Positions 36,252-44,931 of a stretch of 64,000 bases of DNA are shown piece by piece (within the stretch, counting starts at the first letter, position 1; each line of letters opens with the position of its first letter). The DNA lies in contig NZ_CADIKF010000018.1 of NCBI RefSeq assembly GCF_902859875.1, forward strand, positions 1 through 64,000, written 5' to 3'. Both the position numbers and the translations under genes were made by a program. Source of the DNA: Paraburkholderia solisilvae (lineage in GTDB: Bacteria; Pseudomonadota; Gammaproteobacteria; Burkholderiales; Burkholderiaceae). The notes below the pieces were generated by a model. It was not told the origin of the DNA. It did not search any database and saw only the letters and a list, made by a program, of their open reading frames with translations.

Positions 36252-38162
36252 TCAGGCGACGCGCTTCACTGACTTCCCGGCCGATGCCGTGCTGACCTGG
36301 TCGATGAACCGTTCGCGGATCGACTTCGCGATGCCCGCGGCGTCCAGACCACATTCGGCGAGCAGCTTGGCCGGATCCCCGTGATCGATGAAGCGATCGG
36401 GAAGGCCCAATTGTAGTACGGGCTTGATAACCCCACTCGCCAGCAGGGCTTCGACGCATGCGGAGCCCGCGCCGCCCATCACGCAACCCTCTTCGACCGT
36501 GACGAGCGCATCGTGCGTTTCCGCCAGTTCGCGGATCAGGTCCGCATCGACCGGCTTCACGAAGCGCATGTTGGCGACCGTCGCATCGAGTTGCTCGGCG
36601 GCGGCCAGCGACGGTGCGACCATCGTGCCGAACGCGAGAATCGCGATGCGCTTGCCCGCCGGCTGCGCGGTTTCGCGGCGGATCTCGCCCTTGCCGAGCG
36701 GCAGCGCGGCCATCTGCTTGACCGTCGCGACGCCCGTGCCGGCGCCGCGCGGATAGCGCACCGCCGTCGGGTTCGGTTGCTGGAGCGCGGTGTACAGCAT
36801 CTGGCGGCATTCGTTTTCGTCGGAGGCCGCCATCACCGTCATGTTCGGCACGCAGCGCAGGAACGCGAGGTCGTAGGCGCCCGCGTGCGTCGCGCCGTCC
36901 GCGCCGACGAGGCCCGCGCGGTCGATTGCGAACACGACCGGCAGGTTCTGCAACGCGACGTCGTGAATCAGCTGGTCGTACGCGCGCTGCAGGAAGGTCG
37001 AATAGATCGCGACGACCGGCTTCATGCCTTCGGCCGCGAGGCCGCCCGCGAACGTCGCCGCGTGCTGTTCGGCGATGCCGACGTCGTAGTAGCGGTCCGG
37101 GAAGCGCTTCTCGAACTCGACCATGCCGGAGCCTTCGCGCATCGCCGGCGTGATGCCGACCACGCGTGCATCGAGCTCGGCCGCATCGCACAGCCACTCG
37201 CCGAACACTTGCGTATAGGTCTTCTTGCCCGGCGCCGTCGACGGCTTGATGCCTTCGGCCGGATTGAATTTGCCCGGCCCGTGGTACAGCACCGGATCGG
37301 CCTCGGCGAGCTTGTAGCCCTGGCCTTTCTTCGTCACCACGTGCAGGAACTGCGGGCCGCGCAATTCCCTGATGTTCTGCAGCGTCGGAATCAGCGAATC
37401 GAGATCGTGACCGTCGATCGGGCCGATGTAGTTGAAGCCGAACTCTTCGAAGAGCGTCGCCGGCACGATCATGCCCTTCGCGTGCTCTTCGAGCTTGCGC
37501 GCGAGATCGAGCATCGGCGGGGCGACGCGCAGCACGCGTTCGACGCCCGCGCGTGCGGCCGCATAGAAGCGCCCCGACATCAGCCGCGCGAGGTGGCGGT
37601 TCAACGCGCCGACCGGCGGCGAGATCGACATGTCGTTGTCGTTCAGGATGACGAGCAGCGGCACGTCATCGGCCACGCCGGCGTTGTTCATCGCTTCGAA
37701 CGCCATACCGGCCGTCATCGCGCCATCGCCGATCACGGCGATCGCAAAGCGGTCTTCGTGTTGCAGCTTGCTCGCGATCGCCATGCCGAGCGCAGCCGAA
37801 ATCGACGTGCTCGAGTGCGCGGTGCCGAACGTGTCGTACTCGGACTCGGAGCGGCGCGGGAAACCCGAGATGCCACCCAGCTGACGCAGCGTGTGCATCT
37901 GCTCGCGGCGGCCGGTCAGGATCTTGTGCGGGTAGGTCTGGTGACCGACGTCCCAGACGATGCGGTCGCGCGGCGTGTCGAACACATAGTGCAGCGCGAT
38001 CGTCAGTTCGACGGTACCGAGGTTGGACGACAGATGGCCGCCCGTCTGCGACACGCTGTCGAGCACGAAGGCGCGCAGCTCGTCGGCGAGCGGTTTCAAC
38101 TGGCGGAGATCGAGCCGGCGCAACGCGGCCGGGTCGTCAATGGTTTTCAGCAAGTCGTACAT
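36252..38162 (-). CDS. dxs: 1-deoxy-D-xylulose-5-phosphate synthase
   Basis: First enzyme of the non-mevalonate isoprenoid pathway: joins pyruvate and glyceraldehyde 3-phosphate with ThDP. 636 aa, normal length. ThDP motif [20 protein letters not shown]; catalytic His region [16 protein letters not shown]; the pyrimidine-domain [20 protein letters not shown] with the activating Glu; C-terminal [20 protein letters not shown]. Start [20 protein letters not shown] at 38162; 12 further codons upstream are in frame but unneeded. It follows ispA and xseB on the same strand after 103 bases, so isoprenoid supply genes are grouped. Confidence 0.97.
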   Translation of the reverse strand: MYDLLKTIDDPAALRRLDLRQLKPLADELRAFVLDSVSQTGGHLSSNLGTVELTIALHYVFDTPRDRIVWDVGHQTYPHKILTGRREQMHTLRQLGGISGFPRRSESEYDTFGTAHSSTSISAALGMAIASKLQHEDRFAIAVIGDGAMTAGMAFEAMNNAGVADDVPLLVILNDNDMSISPPVGALNRHLARLMSGRFYAAARAGVERVLRVAPPMLDLARKLEEHAKGMIVPATLFEEFGFNYIGPIDGHDLDSLIPTLQNIRELRGPQFLHVVTKKGQGYKLAEADPVLYHGPGKFNPAEGIKPSTAPGKKTYTQVFGEWLCDAAELDARVVGITPAMREGSGMVEFEKRFPDRYYDVGIAEQHAATFAGGLAAEGMKPVVAIYSTFLQRAYDQLIHDVALQNLPVVFAIDRAGLVGADGATHAGAYDLAFLRCVPNMTVMAASDENECRQMLYTALQQPNPTAVRYPRGAGTGVATVKQMAALPLGKGEIRRETAQPAGKRIAILAFGTMVAPSLAAAEQLDATVANMRFVKPVDADLIRELAETHDALVTVEEGCVMGGAGSACVEALLASGVIKPVLQLGLPDRFIDHGDPAKLLAECGLDAAGIAKSIRERFIDQVSTASAGKSVKRVA

Positions 38163-38265
38163 CGTCGTTCCATTGTAGGAAAACTTACGCGCCCGCACTT
38201 CATTCGCGCCTACCCCTTCTGGTCTCTAGCGTGGCGGCGGGCTTTCGCGTTGATTCTTCGCTTCT

Positions 38266-39150
38266 TCAGCTGACCCGGTTCACGACCAGGTCGGCAAGCT
38301 CGGCAAGACGCTGTGCGCGCGTGCCGAAAGGTTCGAGCGCCGCGTGTGCGTCGCTGCGCAACTGCACGGCGAGCGCACGCGATGCGTCGAGCCCGATAAT
38401 CGAGACATAAGTTGGTTTGTCGTCCTTCGCGTCCTTGCCCGCCGTCTTGCCGAGCGTGGCCGAATCGGAGGTCGCGTCGAGAATGTCGTCGACTACCTGA
38501 AACGCGAGGCCCACCGCCGCCGCATATGCGTCGAGCGCACGCAGCGTCTGCGCATCCGGCGTCTCGCCGGCCAGTGCGCCCATGCGCACCGACGCCCGCA
38601 ATAGCGCGCCGGTTTTCATCCGGTGCATCGTTTCGAGCTCTTCACGCGTAAGCTTTTTGCCGACGCTCGCGAGGTCGATCGCCTGGCCGCCCGCCATCCC
38701 GATCGAGCCGATCGCAAGCGCCAGTTCGCGCGTGAGCGCCGCCTGCTGCGCGGGAGCCAGCGCCGCGCCTTCGGTCAGCGCGACAAACGCCTGCGACTGC
38801 AGCGCATCGCCGACCAGCAACGCCATCGCGTCGTCGTACTTGACGTGCACGGTCGGCTTGCCGCGGCGCAGATCGTCGTCGTCCATGCACGGCATATCGT
38901 CGTGCACGAGGGAATACACGTGAACCATTTCCAGCGCAGCCGCCGCGGCCTCGAGAGATTCGGCGCGCGCACCGGTCAGTTCGCCTGCGGCATGACACAG
39001 CAATGGACGGACCCGCTTGCCGCCGCCCAGCACCGCGTAGCGCATGGCCTCATGCAGACGCGCGGGGGCGATGGATTCGGGCGGCAGGTAATGCTCGAGC
39101 GCCTTTTCCACACGCTCGAGCACCGAGCGCATCCATTGTTCAAAATTCAT
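38266..39150 (-). CDS. ispA: Polyprenyl (farnesyl/geranyl) diphosphate synthase
   Basis: Chain-length-short prenyltransferase, 294 aa, condenses IPP and DMAPP to farnesyl diphosphate. The first aspartate-rich motif is DDMPCMDDDDLRRG, the second DDILDATSDSATLGK; RLHEAMRYAVLGGGKRVRP precedes as expected. The gene overlaps xseB by 4 bases (ATGA) and precedes dxs by 103 bases. Confidence 0.95.
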   Translation of the reverse strand: MNFEQWMRSVLERVEKALEHYLPPESIAPARLHEAMRYAVLGGGKRVRPLLCHAAGELTGARAESLEAAAAALEMVHVYSLVHDDMPCMDDDDLRRGKPTVHVKYDDAMALLVGDALQSQAFVALTEGAALAPAQQAALTRELALAIGSIGMAGGQAIDLASVGKKLTREELETMHRMKTGALLRASVRMGALAGETPDAQTLRALDAYAAAVGLAFQVVDDILDATSDSATLGKTAGKDAKDDKPTYVSIIGLDASRALAVQLRSDAHAALEPFGTRAQRLAELADLVVNRVS

Positions 39151-39443
39151 AGATCGTCTTCTCCGCTGTCAGCGGCGGTTGTGGGGAGCGGTTTCAACGT
39201 TTCTCCATCGAGCACGCGAACCTGCTGTTCAACTTTTTCTAGCTGCTGCTGGCAGAACGCCACGAGGGCAGCGCCGCGCCGGTACGCGGCAAGCGATTCC
39301 TCAAGGCTCAGACTGCCGCCCTCCATCCGCCCGACAAGCCCTTCGAGCTCCGCGAGCGCCGCCTCGTACGTGTCCGGCAGCGGCGCGGCGGCGGCTTCCT
39401 CGGGGGACGTATCAGCGTTCTGGGTCGATGCGGTCTTCGCCAT
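39147..39443 (-). CDS. xseB: Exodeoxyribonuclease VII small subunit
   Basis: XseB, 98 aa, partner of XseA in degradation of single-stranded DNA. Family core: YEAALAELEGLVGRMEGGSL, LSLEESLAAYRRGAAL and FCQQQLEKVEQQVRVLDGE. The N-terminal 20 residues are Ala/Thr-rich. First gene of xseB-ispA-dxs. Overlaps ispA by 4 bases. Confidence 0.95.
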   Translation of the reverse strand: MAKTASTQNADTSPEEAAAAPLPDTYEAALAELEGLVGRMEGGSLSLEESLAAYRRGAALVAFCQQQLEKVEQQVRVLDGETLKPLPTTAADSGEDDL

Positions 39444-39753
39444 GAATCCGTCGCAAAATTAAAACAAGTCGAACATTCTACGGCAAAAGTGACATTTCCG
39501 AGCCCGCGTCCGGCCGCCGGCCCGTTGCGCAAAGGGCACACGGCATGCGAAAGATCGTGCCGAAGCACGACCTCGTCCCTCAAAAAACTCTAGCGCCGGT
39601 GGGATGAAAACGCGAACTTCCCACACAATTTTGACCCAAATCAGGTACTTAATGGCCCCTTGAAGGGGGAAACGGGTATAATCGCGGGCTCCCTAAATCG
39701 AATCTTCGATGGTTGGGTTGTTCACTGCTTTCACGTCTTCATCGGGAGTGGGA

Positions 39754-40860
39754 ATGTCCAATCTGAGCAATGCATTGCAGCTGCGTGCCATTCATAGTCA
39801 GCTGCCAGTCACGGCTTACTTTGACGAAGCGCTTCTTACGCGCGAAATCGAAACCCTTTTCAGGAAAGGTCCTCGCTACGTCGGGCATGAGTTGATGGTG
39901 CCCGAAGCGGGAAACTATTTTGCCCTGCCGAGCGAGAGCGAGGGTCGGGTACTCGTGCGCGATCAGCAATCGCAAATCGAGCTGCTGTCGAACGTGTGCC
40001 GGCACCGCCAGGCAATCATGCTGAACGGCCGCGGCAGCACGGAGAATATCGTCTGTCCGCTGCATCGCTGGACGTACGATCTGAACGGCCAACTGCTCGG
40101 CGCACCGCATTTCGCGGACAACCCGTGTCTCAATCTCGGCGCCACACCGCTGCAGAACTGGCGCGGGCTGCTGTTCGAAGCACAGGGCCGCGATGTCGCG
40201 AAAGATCTCGCGCGCCTCGGGCCGAAGGAACACTTCGACTTTACGGACTACATGTTCGATCACGTCGAAGTCCACGAGTGCAACTACAACTGGAAGACCT
40301 TCATCGAGGTCTATCTGGAGGACTATCACGTTGCGCCGTTCCATCCGGGCCTCGGCAGCTTCGTGAACTGCGACGACCTCACGTGGGAATTCGGCGACTG
40401 GTACAGCGTGCAAACGGTCGGCGTTCATAACGGCCTCGCGCGCGCAGGCAGCCCGACGTACGCGAAGTGGCACGATGAAGTGCTGCGCTTTCGCGACGGC
40501 AAACCGCCTGAATTCGGCGCGATCTGGATGGTGTACTACCCGGGCATCATGATCGAGTGGTATCCGCATGTGCTCGTCGTCTCGTGGCTGATTCCGCGCG
40601 GGCCGCAGAAGACCACGAACGTCGTCGAGTTCTATTACCCTGAAGAAATTGCGCTGTTCGAGCGGGACTTCATCGAAGCCGAGCGTGCCGCCTATATGGA
40701 AACCGCGCGCGAAGACGACGAAATCGCCGAGCGCATGGATGCCGGCCGTCGTGCGCTGATGGAACGCGGCGAATCTCAGGTCGGTCCTTATCAGAGCCCG
40801 ATGGAAGACGGCATGCAGCACTTCCACGAGTTCCTGCGCCGCGAACTGGGCGCGATCTGA
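39754..40860 (+). CDS. Rieske-type aromatic ring-hydroxylating oxygenase, alpha-subunit-like
   Basis: Mononuclear-iron Rieske oxygenase of 368 aa. The [2Fe-2S] ligands are C82, H84, C101 and H104 (VCRHRQAIML, then CPLHRWTYDL). The catalytic iron site is EDYHVAPFHPGLGSF (D-x-H-x4-H), preceded by NYNWKTFIE. No beta subunit, ferredoxin or reductase gene is adjacent, and the neighbours are housekeeping genes; this arrangement suggests a conserved single-component oxygenase with a non-catabolic role. The ATG at 39754 has GGGAGTGGGA upstream. A TATAAT box lies at 39677-39682. A strong terminator follows at 40905. Confidence 0.9.
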   Translation: MSNLSNALQLRAIHSQLPVTAYFDEALLTREIETLFRKGPRYVGHELMVPEAGNYFALPSESEGRVLVRDQQSQIELLSNVCRHRQAIMLNGRGSTENIVCPLHRWTYDLNGQLLGAPHFADNPCLNLGATPLQNWRGLLFEAQGRDVAKDLARLGPKEHFDFTDYMFDHVEVHECNYNWKTFIEVYLEDYHVAPFHPGLGSFVNCDDLTWEFGDWYSVQTVGVHNGLARAGSPTYAKWHDEVLRFRDGKPPEFGAIWMVYYPGIMIEWYPHVLVVSWLIPRGPQKTTNVVEFYYPEEIALFERDFIEAERAAYMETAREDDEIAERMDAGRRALMERGESQVGPYQSPMEDGMQHFHEFLRRELGAI

Positions 40861-40904
40861 TCGCGAGCGGGCAATACGGCGCGTTGCCGCTTCTCAGGCG
40901 ACAC

Positions 40905-40947
40905 AAAGACGGGTGCGGAGCTTTCGGCTTCGACCCGTCTTTTTTTG
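40905..40947 (+). terminator. Intrinsic terminator after the Rieske oxygenase gene
   Basis: Perfect 10-bp stem AAAGACGGGT/ACCCGTCTTT with an 18-base loop, followed by an unbroken run of T residues. Confidence 0.85.
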
Positions 40948-41003
40948 TTTAGACTAGGAACATCGTCCGGCAACGCCCGGCCTCGCTCGTCTGAGGAGCC
41001 GTC

Positions 41004-41891
41004 ATGTCACAGAATCTCTCGCCCCACACCCACTACACGACGCTGATCTCCGCCGCGAATCTCGCCGAGCGGCTCGCGTCGGCGCCGGCTAGCGTGTTCG
41101 TCGTCGATTGCCGCTTCGATCTGATCGATACCGACGCGGGCGCGAAGGCCTATGCGGCCGGCCACCTGCCGCATGCGCACTATCTGCATCTCGATCGCGA
41201 TCTGTCGGGCACGAAGACCGGCACGAACGGGCGGCATCCGTTGCCCGATCGTCAACGCCTCGTCGATACGCTCGCCGCGCTCGGGTTGAAGCAAGGCCAG
41301 CAGGTCGTCGCCTACGACGCTCAAGGCGGTATGTATGCCGCGCGTTTGTGGTGGCTCTTGCGCTGGCTGGGTCACGATTCGGTCGCGTTGCTCGATGGTG
41401 GGGTGCAGGCATGGGAAGCGGCCGGTCAGGCGCTGACACAGGACGTGCTGCCGCAAGCCACGCGCGGCGACTTCAAGGCGGGCAAGCCGCTCGTGGCGAC
41501 CGTCGACGTGCATGCGATCGAGCAGAACCTGAACACGCATGAGCGCACCTTGCTCGATGCGCGCGCGGCCGATCGCTATCGCGGCGAGAACGAGACGCTC
41601 GATCGCGTCGGCGGACATATTCCGGGGGCGCTGAACCGCTTCTTCAAGGACAACCTCACCGCCGACAGCCGCTTCAAGTCCGCGCACACATTACGTGACG
41701 AATTCGGCGCGGTGATGCCAGGCGTTGCTCCAGATCGCGTCGTGCTGCAATGCGGTTCCGGTGTCACCGCCTGTCACAACGCGCTCGCGATGGAGATTGC
41801 CGGCTTGCATGGTGCGGTGCTGTATCCGGGCTCGTGGAGCGAATGGAGCGCGGACCCGGCCCGGCCGGTTGCGACCGGCGCGAAGCCTTAA
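41004..41891 (+). CDS. sseA: Thiosulfate/3-mercaptopyruvate sulfurtransferase (rhodanese, two-domain)
   Basis: Sulfurtransferase of 295 aa with two rhodanese domains, moving sulfane sulfur to cyanide or thiols. The inactive N-terminal domain has VFVVDCRFDLIDTDAGAKAY; the catalytic loop is VVLQCGSGVTACHNALAME, the CGSGVTA type typical of mercaptopyruvate sulfurtransferases. ALLDGGVQAWEAAGQALTQD links the domains. GAGGAGCCGTC precedes the ATG. Specific donor is inferred from the loop. Confidence 0.9.
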   Translation: MSQNLSPHTHYTTLISAANLAERLASAPASVFVVDCRFDLIDTDAGAKAYAAGHLPHAHYLHLDRDLSGTKTGTNGRHPLPDRQRLVDTLAALGLKQGQQVVAYDAQGGMYAARLWWLLRWLGHDSVALLDGGVQAWEAAGQALTQDVLPQATRGDFKAGKPLVATVDVHAIEQNLNTHERTLLDARAADRYRGENETLDRVGGHIPGALNRFFKDNLTADSRFKSAHTLRDEFGAVMPGVAPDRVVLQCGSGVTACHNALAMEIAGLHGAVLYPGSWSEWSADPARPVATGAKP

Positions 41892-41912
41892 GCGTCGATC
41901 GAAACACACTGG

Positions 41913-41948
41913 CAATTGCATCAATTGCATCAATTGCAGCAATTGCAA
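41913..41948. repeat. Four tandem copies of a 9-base unit
   Basis: CAATTGCAT, CAATTGCAT, CAATTGCAG, CAATTGCAA in succession, just after sseA. Each unit contains the palindrome CAATTG. Likely a slippage repeat; a protein-binding role cannot be excluded. The rest of the gap 41892-42140 shows no gene. Confidence 0.85.
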
Positions 41949-42140
41949 AGGCACGCGGCCGTGGTCGTCGGCGCCCCGGCGTCATCGCCGACGGCGCACA
42001 AGCAGATCTCGCCATCCCACCGGCCGACTTGCCGACCGACATCGGTCGTTGGCGAGCTCAGGTTGCGTTGCGCCTGAGTTGCACCTGAGTCTCGCCGCGT
42101 CGCTGCGCCATCGCGATCCCACCCAATCGTTTCGTCAGGA

Positions 42141-43010
42141 TCAAACGCCGTGCTGCTTGAACCATGCGAGCGTGCGGCGCCAGCCGTCCTCCGCATCGGC
42201 CTTCCGGTAGCTCGGCCGATAGTCCGCGAAGAACGCGTGGCCCGCGTCGTCATACACAACGAATTGTGAGCCGCGCGCCTGTTGCGGACCCTGCGCGATC
42301 AGCGCTTTCATCTTCTCAAGCGTATCTTGCGGAATGCTTTGGTCCTGCCGGCCGTACAGGCCGAGCACCGGCACCTTCAGGTCGCCGGCGTGATCGACCG
42401 GGTTCGACGGCTGCAACGGTGTCGGCGTGCCGACGACGCGTCCATAAAACGCGACCGCCGCTTTCAGACGCGGATTGTGTTCCGCATAAAGCCATGCGAT
42501 CCGCCCGCCCCAGCAGAAGCCGGTGAGTCCGACGCGGTTCAGATCGCCGTTGTGTTCGCCGGCCCATGCGAATGTCGCGTCCAGATCCTGCAGCACCTGC
42601 TCGTCCGGCACCTTGCTGACCAGTTGCTCGTTGAGCTGCTGCATGCTCGTATAAGCGGACGCGTCGCCTTGCCGTACGTACAGGTTGGGCGCGATTGCCA
42701 GATATCCCGCCTTCGCGAAACGCCGGCACACGTCGGCGATATGTTCGTGCACGCCGAAAATCTCATGCACGACGATGATCACCGGCAGATGCGTTTTGCC
42801 CTTCGGCTGCGCGCGGTACGCGGGCACGAGCGTGTCGCCTGAATGAATGCCGACTTCGCCCGCTTCGAGGCCTTCGCTGTCGGTATGAATGGTTTGCGCG
42901 GAGACCGGCAGCACCGAGGCCGCGAAGCCGGTGCCGATGGCGGCCTTGATGAACGTACGGCGATCGAAAGGGACGTGCGGAATCAGACTGTCGATTTCAG
43001 GCTTCAGCAT
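42141..43010 (-). CDS. Dienelactone hydrolase family protein, Tat-exported
   Basis: Alpha/beta hydrolase of 289 aa. The N-terminus has a twin-arginine motif (DRRTFIKAAIGTGFAASVL, about residues 16-34), so the enzyme probably acts in the periplasm. The catalytic Cys is in LTGFCWGGRIAW, the Asp in VLGLYGRQDQSIP and the His in DDAGHAFFADYRPSY, as in carboxymethylenebutenolidase. Most family members are cytoplasmic; the signal is a notable departure. MLKPEIDSLIPH at 43010 is the chosen start. No catechol pathway genes are nearby. Confidence 0.88.
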   Translation of the reverse strand: MLKPEIDSLIPHVPFDRRTFIKAAIGTGFAASVLPVSAQTIHTDSEGLEAGEVGIHSGDTLVPAYRAQPKGKTHLPVIIVVHEIFGVHEHIADVCRRFAKAGYLAIAPNLYVRQGDASAYTSMQQLNEQLVSKVPDEQVLQDLDATFAWAGEHNGDLNRVGLTGFCWGGRIAWLYAEHNPRLKAAVAFYGRVVGTPTPLQPSNPVDHAGDLKVPVLGLYGRQDQSIPQDTLEKMKALIAQGPQQARGSQFVVYDDAGHAFFADYRPSYRKADAEDGWRRTLAWFKQHGV

Positions 43011-43229
43011 GCTGCGCTCCTCGATAAGCGGCAAGGTTGAACGGCCCATGATGAACAGCGGGAAACAGCGGGCGGCCGGAAAGGCAACAGGATACGCCAG
43101 CGGCGCAGCCTGTTGCAGCAGCGCGGGTGGCGGTGTCGACGATGTGTCGATGTGGCGTGGGTCGACTGGCTAGCTGTGGGTCGGCGCGGCGGGCTCGTCG
43201 TGCGCCGTGCGCCGTGTGTCGCTCGCCGC

Positions 43230-44678
43230 TCAGTGCAACTTCACACGAGGCGATGTCGTGCGATGCAGCCAGTGCGCGAACGTATCGAGCACCATTCGCG
43301 CATAACCGTGCAATGCCGCGATATGCAGCCGATACAACGACATATACATGAAGCGCGCGAACAGCCCTTCGATCAGCATATTGCCGCCGATCAATCCGCC
43401 CATCAGGTTGCCGACTGCACTGAAATGGCCGAGCGACACCAGCGAGCCGAAATCGCGATACGTGAATTCCGGCAGCGGCCGGCCCGCGAGCCGGTCCGCG
43501 ATCGACTTCAGCAGGAAGCTCGCCTGCTGGTGCGCGGCCTGCGCGCGCGGCGGCACATTGCGTTCATTGCCGGGCCACGCGCACGCGGCGCAATCGCCGA
43601 GCGCGAAGATGTTGTCGTCGATTTCCGTTTGCAGCGTGCGGCGCACGCACAGCTGCCCCAGCCGGTTGACCGGCAAGCCGTCGAGGTCGCTCAGCACGGC
43701 CGGCGCCTTGATGCCCGCTGCCCAGACCGTCAGATCGGCGCGCACGCTCTTGCCGCTTGCGGTGCGCACGACACCGGGCGCAACTTCAGCGACCGTTTCG
43801 CCGACCATCACCTGCACGCCGAGCTTGGTCAGCAACTCCGTGGTCGCGGTCGATACGCGCTCCTGCAGCGCAGGCAAAATGCGCGGCCCGGCTTCGATCA
43901 ATACGATGCCGACGTCGTGGCGCGGATCGAGCTTGTGCAGCCCGTAAGCAGATAACACGTGTGCGGTGTTGCGCAGTTCCGCGGACAACTCGACGCCGGT
44001 CGCGCCGCCGCCGACGATCACCACCTGAATGCGCGGCCCGCTGATTGTATTGGGCGCGCTGATCGACGCTGCGCTGGCCGCTTCTGGAACCGCCGCGGCC
44101 GGCGTTGCGCTCGTCGCTTCGGCAACCGCCGCGCCGGCCGGTGCATCGACCGACTCAACCCGCTCGACCACCGTATGTTCAGTCCGATATTCAGCCCGCA
44201 CACAGGCCGCGATCAGCCGTTTGCGAAAGCGCTCCGCCTGAGGAACCGTATCGAGTGCAATCGAATTTTCAGGCGCGCCTGGCACGCCGAAAAAATGGGT
44301 CGTGCTGCCGATCGCAATCACCAGTGTGTCGTATTCGAGTTCGCGTTGCGGCAGCAACTCGGCGCCGTCATCGTCGGCGACAGGACCCAGCGTAATGCGT
44401 CTTGCCGAACGGTCGAGCTTTGTCAGCTCGCCCTGCTGAAAATCGAAGCCATGCCAGCGCGCCTGCGCCGCATACGGCAGTTCCTGCGTGAACGGGTCGA
44501 GGCTGCCCGCCGCCACTTCATGCAGCAACGGTTTCCAGACATGGGTCGGATAACGGTCGACCAGCGTGATCTGGACGTCCGCTTCACCCGCATTCTTGCG
44601 CCGGCCATAACGGTCACCCACACGCGTAGCGAGCTCCAGCCCGCCGGCTCCTCCACCCACGACGACGATACGATGCAT
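43230..44678 (-). CDS. ndh: Type II NADH:quinone oxidoreductase (Ndh-like)
   Basis: Membrane-associated flavoprotein, 482 aa, passing electrons from NADH to quinone without proton pumping. HRIVVVGGGAGGLELATRVG starts the FAD fold; IQVVIVGGGATGVELSAELR starts the NADH fold; VWAAGIKAPAVL and NIFALGDCAACAWPGNE are conserved. The C-terminal amphipathic segment (MLIEGLFARFMYMSLYRLHI) anchors the protein. Between the FAD domain and the NADH fold lies an Ala/Ser/Pro-rich insertion of about 40 residues. Start at 44678; the longer frame is unsupported. Confidence 0.9.
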   Translation of the reverse strand: MHRIVVVGGGAGGLELATRVGDRYGRRKNAGEADVQITLVDRYPTHVWKPLLHEVAAGSLDPFTQELPYAAQARWHGFDFQQGELTKLDRSARRITLGPVADDDGAELLPQRELEYDTLVIAIGSTTHFFGVPGAPENSIALDTVPQAERFRKRLIAACVRAEYRTEHTVVERVESVDAPAGAAVAEATSATPAAAVPEAASAASISAPNTISGPRIQVVIVGGGATGVELSAELRNTAHVLSAYGLHKLDPRHDVGIVLIEAGPRILPALQERVSTATTELLTKLGVQVMVGETVAEVAPGVVRTASGKSVRADLTVWAAGIKAPAVLSDLDGLPVNRLGQLCVRRTLQTEIDDNIFALGDCAACAWPGNERNVPPRAQAAHQQASFLLKSIADRLAGRPLPEFTYRDFGSLVSLGHFSAVGNLMGGLIGGNMLIEGLFARFMYMSLYRLHIAALHGYARMVLDTFAHWLHRTTSPRVKLH

Positions 44679-44931
44679 CGAGACTCTCCGGTTTCTGATC
44701 CATAAATTTTTGAACGTCGCAGCGGCGCAAACCGAGGGCCTGGTGGCTGTGTACCCGGTTGAATATCGCAAGTCGCGGTGCGATCTGGATGCCGCGCGGT
44801 AGGGTGCGATCGCGATGCGTTCTGCGACGCGATGCGATGCGCACCGCGGCTTGAACACGCGTTCAGTACGCGCGCGAAGGCGCTCTCCTTGCACCCCAGC
44901 GCGTCGTGCGTCTCCCTCGCACCATCAACCG

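Noticed and set aside
36513..38273. 586-codon open frame opposite dxs
   Set aside because: Antisense shadow; no signal or family motif.
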